A stretch of DNA of 64,000 nt, from NCBI RefSeq assembly GCF_000513135.1, contig NZ_BAUV01000009.1:62001-126000 (forward strand). Reading direction: 5' to 3'. Below are positions 44,911 through 54,810 of this stretch, in pieces. The position numbers and the translations under genes are program-made. The DNA is from Halalkalibacter akibai JCM 9157 (GTDB lineage: Bacteria > Bacillota > Bacilli > Bacillales > Bacillaceae_D). Positions within the stretch are counted from its first letter, which is position 1. Each line of letters opens with the position of its first letter. The notes beneath the pieces are model-generated. The model saw nothing but the letters and a program-made list of their open reading frames with translations, searched no databases and was not told where the DNA came from.

Positions 44911-46092
44911 ATGAAAAAGCTAGATAATGCAACTAAGTCAGTATGGGCTGGTGAAAAGGAGTATTTGGTTCATGGAGCAACTCAAGTTCCTGTTGTCCAT
45001 AGTGTTGCTTTTAATTACGATGATGTTGATGAATGGTATGAAGTGGCTATAGGTAATAAAAAAGGTCATATCTATGGAAGAAATACTAACCCCACTGTTC
45101 AAGCTTTTGAAGATAAAGTGAAAGCACTAGAACACGCTGAAGCTGCCACAAGTTTTTCTACAGGGATGGCGGCTATCTCAAACTCATTACTAACTGTCTT
45201 AAAACCTGGTGACAGAATTATTTCTATTAAAGATACCTATGGTGGGACAAATAAAATATTCTCTGAATTTCTTCCAAGACTTCAAATAGATGTGACCTTA
45301 GTAGAGACCGGAAACCATGAAGAAATGGAAAAAGAAATCAATAAAGGCTGTAAGCTTGTTTATTTAGAAACGCCTACTAATCCAACGGTTAAACTTACAG
45401 ACATTAACCGAATTACTAAAGCAGCAAAATCGGTTGGGGCAATGGTATTTGTAGATAATACTTTTGCTACACCTATTAATCAAAATCCACTTAAGTTGGG
45501 TGTTGATCTTGTTATTCATAGTGCAACTAAATTTCTAGGGGGGCATGCTGATGCCTTAGGTGGCGTTGTGTGCGGAGAAGAAGGATTAGTGAAGGATATT
45601 TACCATTATCGTGAAATTAACGGGGCTACCATGGATCCAATGGCTGCTTATCTTCTTTTAAGAGGAATGAAGACGTTAAAACTAAGAGTTGAAAAGCAAC
45701 AGGAAAATGCACTAAAAGTGGCTGAGTTCTTATCAACACATCCCAAAGTAGAGCAAGTTTTCTATCCTGGTTTGACCACACATAAGCATCATGACATTGC
45801 TAAGAAGCAAATGAATGGTTATGGAGGGATGTTAAGTTTTGCTTTAAAAGGGGAGCTAGATGCTGTTCGTCAATTTCTACCAAAGTTGGAATTGGCGCAT
45901 CGTGCAGCTAATCTTGGAGCAGTTGAAACGACTGTTGGACCAGCAAGAACGACAAGTCATGTTGAAAATACAAAAGAAGAAAGAGCAGCTCTGGGTATCC
46001 CTGAAGGCTTAGTGCGCTATTCGGCTGGAATAGAAGACATTCAAGATTTAATAGCTGATTTGAAACAAGCGCTTGATGCCATTACGGTTTAA
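44911..46092 (+). CDS. Cys/Met-metabolism PLP-dependent enzyme (gamma-synthase/gamma-lyase type)
   Basis: A 393-residue fold-type I enzyme of the cystathionine gamma-synthase/gamma-lyase/methionine gamma-lyase group. Hallmarks are 'HIYGRNTNPTVQAFEDKVKALE', 'ATSFSTGMAAISNSLL', 'FVDNTFATPINQNPL' and the PLP lysine in 'VIHSATKFLGGHADALGG'. Members act at the gamma carbon of homoserine-derived amino acids; gamma-lyases can also deaminate homoserine to 2-oxobutanoate. It heads the operon here, 12 bases before the M20 gene, with GGGGTGG before its start. In this context it may handle homoserine, but a methionine/cysteine role cannot be excluded. Confidence 0.85.
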   Translation: MKKLDNATKSVWAGEKEYLVHGATQVPVVHSVAFNYDDVDEWYEVAIGNKKGHIYGRNTNPTVQAFEDKVKALEHAEAATSFSTGMAAISNSLLTVLKPGDRIISIKDTYGGTNKIFSEFLPRLQIDVTLVETGNHEEMEKEINKGCKLVYLETPTNPTVKLTDINRITKAAKSVGAMVFVDNTFATPINQNPLKLGVDLVIHSATKFLGGHADALGGVVCGEEGLVKDIYHYREINGATMDPMAAYLLLRGMKTLKLRVEKQQENALKVAEFLSTHPKVEQVFYPGLTTHKHHDIAKKQMNGYGGMLSFALKGELDAVRQFLPKLELAHRAANLGAVETTVGPARTTSHVENTKEERAALGIPEGLVRYSAGIEDIQDLIADLKQALDAITV

Positions 46093-46104
46093 GGAGAGAG
46101 TTTA

Positions 46105-47290
46105 GTGAATTGGTTGGAGCAACTTCAAAAATGGAGACGTCAACTTCACCGAGAACCAGAACTAAGTTTCCAAGAAACCAAAACAACGAATTATATTATT
46201 GAGCAATTACAAGACTTAACCGGTGTCCAGTTGCTTTATGGGGTAGATCAAATTGGTTTGAATACCGGTGTGGTGGCAATTGTAGGAAACGGAAGCTCAC
46301 CAGTAGTAGGACTTCGAGCTGATATTGATGCACTGCCGATAACCGAACAGACAGGGCTCTCTTTTCGATCGAAACACGACGGGATTATGCATGCGTGTGG
46401 GCATGATGGTCATACTGCGATGCTGATTGGAGCTGTTCGTCAACTTTCCGAACTCTCTCAATCAGGAAAGTTGACTGGTACGGTAAAATGCTTGTTTCAA
46501 CCTGCGGAAGAAATGGAAGATACTAAGGGGAAAACGGGGGCTCAATATGTATTAGAAAGTGGTGTGTTAGCTGATTTGGAAGCAATCATAGCCATACATC
46601 TTGATCCTGAAATACCACTTAAATCAGTTAAATTAAAATCAGGCCTTGTTATGGCAAATGTTGATACTTTCAAAATTAACATCTCAGGGTCTGGAGGGCA
46701 TGGAGCTTATCCTGAACAAGCGGTTGATCCGATTTGGCTCTCCTCTTTAACACTACCTTATTTATATAGTATCCCATCTCGTAGGATAAAAGCCGAAGAT
46801 CCTTCTGTACTAAGTATTTGTCAAATAACAGGTGGGTCTCAAGCAAATGTAATACCTTCTGAGGTTACGATATCTGGCACAATTAGAACTTATTCTGATC
46901 AAGCTCGCAATCAGATCGTTTACGAGATAGAAAAGGGATTGCGTTCTGTAGGTGAATTAGGAGGATCATTTGACTTTTTCATTCACCATGGTGAGCCTGC
47001 TTTATTAAATGATCCTGTATTAACAGGAGAACTTCGATCTTTATTAGAAAACCTTAATGAGGAAATAAACATATTTGAGGAGACGTACGGCATGGGAGGA
47101 GAAGATTTTAGTCATATCACGAGGCAAATACCTGGTGTCATGATTTTTCTTGGTGCTAAAGAAAAAGAAACGAGTCTTCATCAACCAACTTTTAACATTT
47201 GATGAGCGTGCCTTAGAGTTTGGCTTGGATATTCTCGTTAATGGTGCTATTGCTGTGATTGAAAAAAGGAGGAATAACAGTGCCTCATAA
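46105..47290 (+). pseudogene. M20 amidohydrolase, probable DoeB2-type N-acetyl-diaminobutyrate deacetylase; frame break near 47203
   Basis: A zinc amidohydrolase of the M20D group. Metal-ligand motifs are 'GLRADIDALPI', 'MHACGHDGHTAML', 'FQPAEEMED' and 'HLDPEIP', with 'GSGGHGAYPEQAVDP' from the dimer domain and 'MGGEDFSHI' near the end. The frame stops at 47202 after 'LHQPTFNI'. Removing one T (or adding two bases) continues as 'DERALEFGLDILVNGAIAVIE' to a stop at 47290, a normal M20 end of about 394 residues. Beside doeA it probably deacetylates N-acetyl-L-2,4-diaminobutyrate, as proposed for M20 proteins called DoeB2. Substrate is inferred from context only. Confidence 0.8.
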
Positions 47291-48317
47291 GCTGGCTTTA
47301 ATTGGTTTTGGCGGAGTTGGGCAAGGGTTCGTAGACATTCTCGAAAAGAAAAAGAAGATGTTACGTGATAAAGAACGAATGGACTTTCAAGTAGTAGCCA
47401 TTACAGATTTGAATAAAGGCTCCGTTCACCATCCAGAAGGGTTATGTTTAAAGGAAGTGAAACGGGCCATTCAGGAAAATGGAACTCTGGATGCTTATCC
47501 TGATCAACCTGGTTTAATTAGAGGATGGGATAGTAAAGAAACGATTGAAAAATCGAATGCAGACTCTATTGTGGAAATGACATTTACAAATGTATTAACA
47601 GGGCAGCCTGCGATTGACCATTGTAAATGGGCGTTTCAAGCGAAGAAAAATGTTGTGATGACAAATAAAGGGCCGGTAGCACTTGCCCACGATGTGTTAT
47701 CAAAACAAGCAGAAGATAACGGTGTTAACTGGATGTTTGAAGGTGCGGTGATGAGTGGAACTCCAGCTCTTAGACTGCCACAAACAACGTTAGTTGGGAA
47801 TGACATAACAGCCATTCAAGGAATTTTAAATGGAACAACCAACTATATGTTAACAAGGATGGAGAAAGGATTAAGTTACGAGGATGCACTTTTTGAAGCA
47901 CAAAAATTAGGATACGCCGAAGCTGATCCAACTGCTGATGTCGAAGGATTTGATGTGCTTTATAAAATTCTAATTTTAGCGAGAGTTGTACTCGGAATTC
48001 CTTTGCAGAGAGAAGATGTAACCTGTAAAGGAATCCAAAACATGACTTTAGCTGATATTGAAAAAGCAACAAAACAAGGAAAGCGTTGGAAGCTCATTGG
48101 TTCATTGATCCAAACTGAACAGGGATTAAAAGCAACTGTACAACCGGAAATGCTCGATTTAAATGATCCATTAGCTGGGATTCAAGGTGCAACAAATGCG
48201 ATCACATATAATTGTGATTTATCAGGCCCTATTACGTTAGTTGGAGCAGGAGCGGGCATTATAGAAACAGGTTATGCCGTGCTTATTGATTTAATCAATA
48301 TAGAGCGTAAGCGATAA
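47280..48317 (+). CDS. Homoserine dehydrogenase family protein
   Basis: A 345-residue NAD(P)-dependent enzyme reducing aspartate semialdehyde to homoserine, or the reverse. The Rossmann loop is 'LALIGFGGVGQGFVDIL', with 'TNKGPVA' and the catalytic-domain signature 'ILNGTTNYMLTRMEKG...ALFEAQKLGYAEADPTADVEGFD' (in parts). It lacks the C-terminal ACT domain of biosynthetic B. subtilis Hom (433 residues), so it should be free of threonine feedback. That fits a catabolic role in this operon. GTG 47280 follows AAGGAGG and overlaps the restored end of the M20 gene. Confidence 0.88.
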   Translation: MPHKLALIGFGGVGQGFVDILEKKKKMLRDKERMDFQVVAITDLNKGSVHHPEGLCLKEVKRAIQENGTLDAYPDQPGLIRGWDSKETIEKSNADSIVEMTFTNVLTGQPAIDHCKWAFQAKKNVVMTNKGPVALAHDVLSKQAEDNGVNWMFEGAVMSGTPALRLPQTTLVGNDITAIQGILNGTTNYMLTRMEKGLSYEDALFEAQKLGYAEADPTADVEGFDVLYKILILARVVLGIPLQREDVTCKGIQNMTLADIEKATKQGKRWKLIGSLIQTEQGLKATVQPEMLDLNDPLAGIQGATNAITYNCDLSGPITLVGAGAGIIETGYAVLIDLINIERKR

Positions 48318-48332
48318 GGACGGAGGGATTTC

Positions 48333-49784
48333 ATGGCAAAACAAATTGTTTCAGAACGAATGTTGATCGGTGGAAATTGGATTCAAAAAACGGAATCCAT
48401 TGAAGTCCACGATCCAGCAACAGGTGACATTATTGCAACAGTACCTGCAGCTTCGAAGGAAGATGTAGATCAAGCCATCTTTCATGCTAAGAGAGGATTT
48501 GAGGTAAGTACTCGCTTACCTGTTCATGAACGAATGAGGATATTACACGATGCAGCTAGCTATATTGAGAGAAACTCAGGTTACTATGAAGATACGATCG
48601 TATCTGAAAGTAGTAAAACGATTACAGAAGCTCGGAAAGAAGTAAAACGATGTATTGAGACACTTCGTATAAGCGCAGAAGAAGCTAGAAGAATTGATGG
48701 AAAAACTATCCCTTTTTCGCAGATGCAAGGACATGAAAGAAGAGTGGGGTATGTGTACCGTTTTCCTATAGGGATCGTTGCTGCCATTACACCTTTCAAT
48801 GACCCGTTAAACTTGGTTGCTCATAAGATCGGGCCAGCAATAGCTGCTGGCAATGCTGTAATCGTGAAACCAGCTTCGTTAACGCCATTAAGTGCAATTA
48901 GGTTAGCAGAAGCTTTTATGCATGCTGGATTACCAGAAAACATCTTGTCTGTTGTAACTGGGGTAGGATCAGAAATATGTGACCCATTAATAGAACATGA
49001 AGATATTCGATTTGTTTCCTTTACAGGAGGTTATGAAACTGGTAAAGAAATTATACGAAAAGCCGGAGTGAAAAAAACAGCAATGGAGCTAGGATCGAAT
49101 TCACCTACAATTGTTTTAGAAGATGCTGATTTAGAAGAGGCAATATCTTCAACAGTTGCTGGTTCCTTTGGAGTAGCTGGCCAAAATTGCATTGGTGTAC
49201 AAAGAATTTATGTTGAAGATTCAATCTATTCAACATTTCTTGAACGATTTATTTCAGAAACAAAAAAAATAAAAGTTGGGTCAAAAACTGATCCAAAAAC
49301 AGATATGGGGCCTATGATCTCGGAAAAGGAGGCTGTTAGAGTAGAACAGTGGATTCTGGAAGCCGTAAACTCCTCAGCAAAACTATGTTATGGAGGAAAG
49401 CGCACCAATGCTTTTCTTGAACCAACAGTCTTAACAAACGTACCTGACACAGCATTAATTGCCAAGCAAGAGGTGTTTGGACCGGTCGTAATTATTGAAT
49501 CGGTTCATTCGCTTAAAGACGCCATTAAGCTTTCTAATCAAACTCCTTATGGACTACAAGCGGGGATTTTCACGAGTAAGATTGAAGAGGCTTTTCAAGC
49601 TGTGCACGAACTTCGATTCGGAGGAGTTATGATCAATGATAGTAGTGATGTCCGAATAGATGCCATGCCATTTGGAGGGTTGAAGAGATCGGGTATTGGG
49701 CGAGAGGGAATTCAATATGCCATAGAGGCAATGACGGAGGAGAAAGTTGTAGCGTTTAAATTAAAAAATTCTCCATTTGTTTAG
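48333..49784 (+). CDS. NAD(P)-dependent aldehyde dehydrogenase, probable DoeC-type
   Basis: A 483-residue ALDH-superfamily enzyme. Catalytic and cofactor motifs are 'ITPFNDPLNLVAHKIGPAIA', 'FTGGYETG', the glutamate in 'TAMELGSNSPTIV' and the nucleophile in 'GVAGQNCIGVQR', with 'KQEVFGPVV' near the end. ALDHs of this lactaldehyde/succinate-semialdehyde-like branch include DoeC, which oxidises aspartate semialdehyde to aspartate in ectoine breakdown. Position between homoserine dehydrogenase and doeA supports that assignment; the substrate is not proven by sequence. Start has GGAGGG. Confidence 0.85.
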   Translation: MAKQIVSERMLIGGNWIQKTESIEVHDPATGDIIATVPAASKEDVDQAIFHAKRGFEVSTRLPVHERMRILHDAASYIERNSGYYEDTIVSESSKTITEARKEVKRCIETLRISAEEARRIDGKTIPFSQMQGHERRVGYVYRFPIGIVAAITPFNDPLNLVAHKIGPAIAAGNAVIVKPASLTPLSAIRLAEAFMHAGLPENILSVVTGVGSEICDPLIEHEDIRFVSFTGGYETGKEIIRKAGVKKTAMELGSNSPTIVLEDADLEEAISSTVAGSFGVAGQNCIGVQRIYVEDSIYSTFLERFISETKKIKVGSKTDPKTDMGPMISEKEAVRVEQWILEAVNSSAKLCYGGKRTNAFLEPTVLTNVPDTALIAKQEVFGPVVIIESVHSLKDAIKLSNQTPYGLQAGIFTSKIEEAFQAVHELRFGGVMINDSSDVRIDAMPFGGLKRSGIGREGIQYAIEAMTEEKVVAFKLKNSPFV

Positions 49785-49815
49785 AAGGGAGAGATAATGA
49801 AAGAGGGTGGAAAGA

Positions 49816-51015
49816 TTGTTCGCATTAGCAGAATATACAACTAGATTAGAGAAGATAAAAAAGCGAATGGTCGATGAAGGGGTGGACGTTCTCCTTATTT
49901 CAAACCCATCAAATATGTATTATTTAACTAATTATTCTGCGTGGAGTTTTTACGTCCACCAGATGATGGTTGTGACGTTAGAGGATGCTCAGCCACTTTG
50001 GATTGGCAGACAAATGGATGCTAGTGGCGTAGCTAAAACAACGTGGCTTGATGAACACCATATTATTGCTTATCCTGACTTCTATGTTCAATCAAAAGAA
50101 AGGCATCCCATTGATTTCGTGGCTAATATTTTAACTGAGATTGGGCAAAGTTCACGAACCATTGGTATTGAAATGGATGTCCACTATTTTACAGCTCTTT
50201 GTTATGAACGATTAAAAAAAGGTCTACCAAATGCAAAATTCAAAGACACATCAAGCCTAGTAAATATGGTGAGATTGATCAAATCTAATCAAGAAATTAA
50301 ATATATGAAGAGAGCTGGAAAGATCGTTGAAACAGCGATGAATGCGGCTTATGACTGTGTTCAAATAGGTGTAAGAGAATGTGATGTCGCTGCAGCGATT
50401 TATCATGCACAAATAAAAGGAACACCTGAATACGGAGGAGATTATACTTCCATTGTTCCGATGCTACCAACAAGTCAAAATACGTCTTCTCCCCATATTA
50501 CTTGGACTGATAACAAGTATGAGCAAGGTGATTTTCTAACAATTGAAATTGCCGGTGCTTATAAACGATATCATGCACCGATGGCTAGAACGATGGCAAT
50601 TGGTCAGGCGAAAGAAGAGGTAAAAGAACTGTCCAAAGTTGTGCAAGAAGGGATAGAGGCTACGCTTGAAGTCATCAAGCCAGGAATGAAAGCAGAAGAA
50701 GTAGAGCGTATTTGGAGCAAAACAATTGGCAAATACGGGCATCGTAAAAGTTCAAGATTAGGATATTCGGTAGGTTTAAGTTTCCCGCCAGATTGGGGAG
50801 AGCATACAGTTAGCTTTAGACCAGGAGATGACTCAGTCCTTCAACCTAACATGACTTTTCATCTAATGCCAGGTATTTGGTATAGTGATTATGGGGTTGA
50901 AATAACAGAAACAATCAGAATCACTGAAACAGGTGTAGAGTTATTAACGAATTTTCCCCGTGATTTATATGAAAAACCAATTCTTGGAATTTTACCTGAT
51001 GAACACACCTCTTGA
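49816..51015 (+). CDS. doeA: Ectoine hydrolase DoeA (M24 peptidase family)
   Basis: A roughly 400-residue pita-bread-fold protein that opens the ectoine ring to give N-acetyl-L-2,4-diaminobutyrate. It shares many long motifs, recalled from Halomonas DoeA: 'SNMYYLTNYSAWSFYVHQ', 'RQMDASGVAKTTWL', 'YGGDYTSIVPMLP', 'APHITWTD', 'IEIAGAYKRYHAPMART' and 'GYSVGLSFPPDWGEHT'. These distinguish it from ordinary prolidases. Starts at TTG 49816 or the nearby codon at 49807 are possible; GGTGG lies just upstream, so the exact start is uncertain. It is the last gene of the operon, ended by a strong hairpin. Confidence 0.88.
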   Translation: MFALAEYTTRLEKIKKRMVDEGVDVLLISNPSNMYYLTNYSAWSFYVHQMMVVTLEDAQPLWIGRQMDASGVAKTTWLDEHHIIAYPDFYVQSKERHPIDFVANILTEIGQSSRTIGIEMDVHYFTALCYERLKKGLPNAKFKDTSSLVNMVRLIKSNQEIKYMKRAGKIVETAMNAAYDCVQIGVRECDVAAAIYHAQIKGTPEYGGDYTSIVPMLPTSQNTSSPHITWTDNKYEQGDFLTIEIAGAYKRYHAPMARTMAIGQAKEEVKELSKVVQEGIEATLEVIKPGMKAEEVERIWSKTIGKYGHRKSSRLGYSVGLSFPPDWGEHTVSFRPGDDSVLQPNMTFHLMPGIWYSDYGVEITETIRITETGVELLTNFPRDLYEKPILGILPDEHTS

Positions 51016-51024
51016 ATCAATTTG

Positions 51025-51060
51025 TAAACCCGTTTAAAGCTTCCCTTTAAACGGGTTTAT
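51025..51060 (+). terminator. Terminator closing the ectoine operon
   Basis: TAAACCCGTTTAAAG pairs with CTTTAAACGGGTTTA around CTTCC. The T-run is short. Confidence 0.75.
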
Positions 51061-51192
51061 GTCGAGAAAATCGGTTTAATAATATGTAAGCGCATTATAT
51101 TTAGATAACCGAAAAAACTTCGTGACCATTACTTTTTGGGGTGATAAGATACTAAGTACAAAGAGAATAAAAGTAAGGAGTGGACGGTTTAT

Positions 51193-52136
51193 ATGAAAGA
51201 CAAATCACTTGTTTTTACATATGGGGTCGTCTTTTTTGTGATGATCACGTGGGGTCTAAATGTAGTACTGCTAAAATTACTTGTTGAGGCTTTTCCCCCT
51301 GTTACTATGACTGTTTTTCGGATCATGTTAGCTGGAGTGGTTACAGGAATCATCGTCTTGTTTAGTCGCTCAATGAGAAAATTATCAAAAATAGAATGGC
51401 ATTACACCATATTGGCAGCACTGTTCGGTGTTGTTGGTCACCATTTCTTCCTAGCTACTGGGTTAGCTTTAACAAATGCATCTAATACAGTTCTGATCCT
51501 GCTCTATTGCCACTTACTACATCTATATTTGCGATTATTTTCTTGCATGATCGCTTAACGAAATGGAGAATATTAGGAATTGGACTTGCTTTTATTGGTG
51601 TGGTACTGATTCAAGGTGGAGGAGGGCAGTGGTCCTTAGATCGTGGAGAGTTTTACATTTTTCTGTGCATGTTAGCACAGGCTATTAGCTTCATATACAT
51701 AAAAAAGGCTACTGCCTCACTTGATTCCAAACAGATGACAAGTATGATGCTTCTAATTGGTTCGGTTGGTCTGTTATTAATTAGTTTAATCATGGAGCCG
51801 ACAGGTACAAAAGAATTAGTTGGAGCTCCTTTATTTATCTATGTTCTTTTCTTGATTTCCTCAATTGTTGCGACAGCACTAGGTCACTTCCTGTTTAATG
51901 CGGCCATTCAACGGATAGGAGCAGGACAGACAGCCGTTTTTAATAACTTTGTTCCTTTCTTTGGGTTATGTTTTTCAGCTATATTCTTAAAAGAACAGTT
52001 GCACTGGTATCAAATGTTTGGCTTCGTATTCATTGTAATCGGTGTCCTCTTTGGAACAGGTTATATGGAGAGAGCGCTTCACAATTTTAAAAGTCGAGTG
52101 CATAATGAAAAAAAGCAAATAGACACATCGGCATAA
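51193..52136 (+). pseudogene. EamA-family (DMT) transporter, one-base frame break near 51500
   Basis: A ten-helix drug/metabolite transporter with two EamA halves: 'FFVMITWGLNVVLLKLLVEAF' starts the first and 'GEFYIFLCMLAQAISFIYIKKA' the second. The first frame ends after 'NASNTVLIL', where the next frame reads 'LPLTTSIFAIIFLHDRLTKWRILG', the normal end of the first half. Adding one G near 51500 (ctgctc to ctggctc) gives a 314-residue protein. It is separated from doeA by a terminator, so a link to ectoine is unproven. Substrate unknown; such proteins usually export amino acids or metabolites. Confidence 0.85.
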
Positions 52137-52140
52137 TAAT

Positions 52141-52181
52141 AAAAGTGTTGGTTGATTAATGTTTCAATCAACACTTTTTTG
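52141..52181 (+). terminator. Terminator after the EamA gene
   Basis: AAGTGTTGGTTGATT pairs with AATCAACACTT with one bulge, followed by TTTTTT. Confidence 0.85.
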
Positions 52182-52246
52182 TGTTCTCTGTGTTATAATA
52201 CAATTATGATTTTTCTATTAATTCAAAATAATAGGGAGGCGACAAC

Positions 52247-53817
52247 ATGCATGTTCCTTTAGTTCTCACTGACTTCCTCGATAGAGCAGTTGAATTATAT
52301 GGGAGTAAGGTCGCAATAATGGATGAAGATAGGTCTTTTACTTATGCAGAGTTAGGAGCAAGAGTGAATCAATTATCTTCAGGTTTGAAAGCGCTTAATA
52401 TTGGGAAAGGCGATAAAGTTGCTTATCTTGCCCCTAATACAGTTGAAATGCTAGAAGGTTTTTATGGTGTTTTCCAATTAGGTGCTGTCATGACACCACT
52501 TAATACGAGGTTAAAGCCAGAGGATTACAAATATATTTTAGATCATAGCGAGAGTAAAGTTTTGTTTGTTGATGTTGAGCTATATCATTTAGTTGAACCA
52601 ATACTAGAGGATTTACCAAATTTAAGGAAAGTAATTGTTCATGGTGGCACAATCAATAACTATGATGAGTGGCTTTCTGATTACTCAACTGCTCCATTTG
52701 ACCGTGTTGAATTAGAGGAATCTGATATAGCAAGTTTACTCTATACTAGTGGAACAACCGGAAAACCTAAAGGAGTTATGTTAACACATCGTAGTAATTA
52801 TTTGCATGCTTTATCAACTCAACATCATTTAAAAGTGTCTGATCAAGACACGTTGCTACATATCTTGCCAATGTTTCACGTGAATGGATGGGGTTCCCCA
52901 TTTTATTACACCGCCAATGGAGCTACACAAGTAATGCTTCGTAAAGTGGATCCAGAACTAATATTTGAAAAAATAAGAACTCATAATGTGTCAGTTGCGC
53001 ATATGGCTCCTACTGTTCTCAATATGCTGTTGGACTATTTTAATCGGAATAGGTTACAACCTACTAACAAAATGAGAATTGTGATTGCAGGGTCAGCACC
53101 ACCACCATCTTTCGTCTCAGCCGTAGAAGAAGGTCTTGGTTGGAACTTTATACAAGTATATGGCATGACTGAAATCTCTCCATTAATAACGATTTCTAGC
53201 ATTAAGTCCAATGAAGAGGATTTATCCGCTGAAGATCAGGCAAGATTAAAAGCAAAAACTGGTTACGCAATGATTGGTTCAAAAGTAAAAGTTGTAGACG
53301 AAAAGGGAGCTCAAGTTAGTCCTGATGGAAAAACAATAGGTGAAATCATTACGCGTACAAACGGCGTAATGGAAGGATATTGGAAAAATCCAGAGGCGAC
53401 AGCTGAAACCATTCGAGATGGTTGGCTTTACACGGGTGATATGGCAACAGTAGATGATCGCGGTTATATAGAAATTGTTGATCGTAAAAAGATGTTATTA
53501 TTAGTGGTGGGGAAAATATTTCATCAATTGAAGTAGAAGGAGTACTGTATCATCATCCAGCCGTTTTAGAAACGGCTGTTGTTGCTATCCCACATGAGAA
53601 GTGGGGAGAAGTGCCTCATGCTGTAATTGTTGTCCGAGAAGGATTTTCTGTTACAGAACAAGAATTAATTGAATTTACACGATCAAAGTTGGCTCATTTT
53701 AAGGCGCCTAAATCCATTTCTTTTATTAATGCTCTGCCTAAAACAGCTTCTGGAAAAATTCAAAAAGTACAAATTAGAAAGGAACTTTGGGGAGATCGTG
53801 ATAAGATGGTACAATAA
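52247..53817 (+). pseudogene. Acyl-CoA ligase (AMP-forming), one-base frame break near 53491
   Basis: An ANL-superfamily enzyme that activates a carboxylic acid via acyl-AMP to acyl-CoA. Adenylate-forming motifs are 'LLYTSGTTGKPKGVMLTHR' (A3/P-loop), 'VYGMTEISPL' (A5) and 'GWLYTGDMATVDDRGYIEIVDRKK' (A7-A8, split). The frame leaves the family pattern at 'DRKKMLLLVV' and stops at 53536. One added G near 53491 restores 'DVIISGGENISSIEVEGVLYHHP...' and the A10 lysine motif 'PKTASGKIQK', giving 523 residues. The N-terminus 'TDFLDRAVELYGSKVAI' resembles medium-/long-chain fatty acid ligases. Monocistronic. Confidence 0.88.
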
Positions 53818-53823
53818 CGTTAA

Positions 53824-53858
53824 AAAGAAGCAGGATGTCTTAATCCTGCTTCTTTTTC
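53824..53858. terminator. Bidirectional terminator between acyl-CoA ligase and dapA
   Basis: AAGAAGCAGGAT pairs perfectly with ATCCTGCTTCTT, T-run after; convergent genes on both sides. Confidence 0.9.
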
Positions 53859-53866
53859 TAATTAAC

Positions 53867-54754
53867 TTAACTTACAAAGAAATTCATAGTTGGATGTACG
53901 ACTGTTTGTAATTCAGCTTGTTGTTCAGCCGTTAAAGGAATAAGTGGTAGCCTAACGGAACCAACTGTAACTCCTTTCATCTCTAAAGCTGCTTTAACAG
54001 CCGTAGGGTTCGGAGCAATGAATAAAGTCTTCATAACAGGTAAAAGTTGGCGATGCTGCATAGCTGCAGCAGTAACTTGCCCTCCTTGGTAGTTACGTAC
54101 CATTTGTTGCATTTCATTTCCGACAATATGAGATGCTACAGATACAACTCCAGTCCCACCAATAGCTAAGATTGGTAGCGTTAAGCTATCGTCACCACTG
54201 TAAACAGAAAATCCTTCTGGAGCATGTTCTATAATGGATGCGATCGCTTCTAAATCTCCGCTTGCTTCTTTTGTTGAAACAATGTTTGGAATTTGAGCTA
54301 ATCGAAGAGTTGTATCTGGAGTCATATTGACAGCACTTCGACCTGGGATATTATAAAGCATAACAGGAAGTTTAGTTGTGTTTGCAATTGCACTAAAGTG
54401 TGCATACATACCTTCTTGGCATGGTTTATTATAATATGGAACAACAAGCATAATAGCGTCTACACCAATTTGTTCAGCTTGTTTTGTCAGCTCAATGGAT
54501 GCTTGTGTATTATTTGAACCCGTCCCTGCGATGACGGGAATTTGTCCATTAACAGTTTCTACAACAGTTTTAAATAACATAAGTTTTTCTTCGGTGGAAA
54601 GAGTAGGAGACTCTCCTGTCGTACCAGCTACAACTAATGCTTCTGTACCATTTGCCATTAAATGGCGTACAAGATCTTTAGTCGCTTCAACATCAAGTTG
54701 TCCATGCTGATTAAATGGAGTTACCATTGCAGTTAAAATTCTTCCAAAGTTCAT
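53867..54754 (-). CDS. dapA: 4-Hydroxy-tetrahydrodipicolinate synthase
   Basis: A 295-residue class I aldolase that condenses pyruvate with aspartate semialdehyde, the first committed step to diaminopimelate, dipicolinate and lysine. The Schiff-base lysine is in 'IVSTKEASGD' (K162), the threonine pair in 'GTTGES' (T45, T46), and 'LYNIPGRS' gives Y134 and R139. The gene is alone here rather than in the asd-dapG-dapA operon of B. subtilis, so it may be a second copy. A lysine riboswitch lies in its leader. ATG 54754 follows GAGGGTGA; an upstream frame lies in the leader RNA. Confidence 0.95.
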   Translation of the reverse strand: MNFGRILTAMVTPFNQHGQLDVEATKDLVRHLMANGTEALVVAGTTGESPTLSTEEKLMLFKTVVETVNGQIPVIAGTGSNNTQASIELTKQAEQIGVDAIMLVVPYYNKPCQEGMYAHFSAIANTTKLPVMLYNIPGRSAVNMTPDTTLRLAQIPNIVSTKEASGDLEAIASIIEHAPEGFSVYSGDDSLTLPILAIGGTGVVSVASHIVGNEMQQMVRNYQGGQVTAAAMQHRQLLPVMKTLFIAPNPTAVKAALEMKGVTVGSVRLPLIPLTAEQQAELQTVVHPTMNFFVS

Positions 54755-54810
54755 CCAATTCACCCTCAATTCATAATTTTTACACGTAGATGGGCTACTG
54801 GAGGCACAAA

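Noticed and set aside
44911-51015. Possible horizontal transfer of the ectoine operon
   Set aside because: No mobile element, repeat or evident base-composition change was seen at its borders; the question needs phylogeny.
51193-52136. EamA protein considered as the ectoine transporter of the operon
   Set aside because: A terminator and a 130-base gap separate it from doeA, and known ectoine uptake systems are TRAP, ABC or BCCT types.
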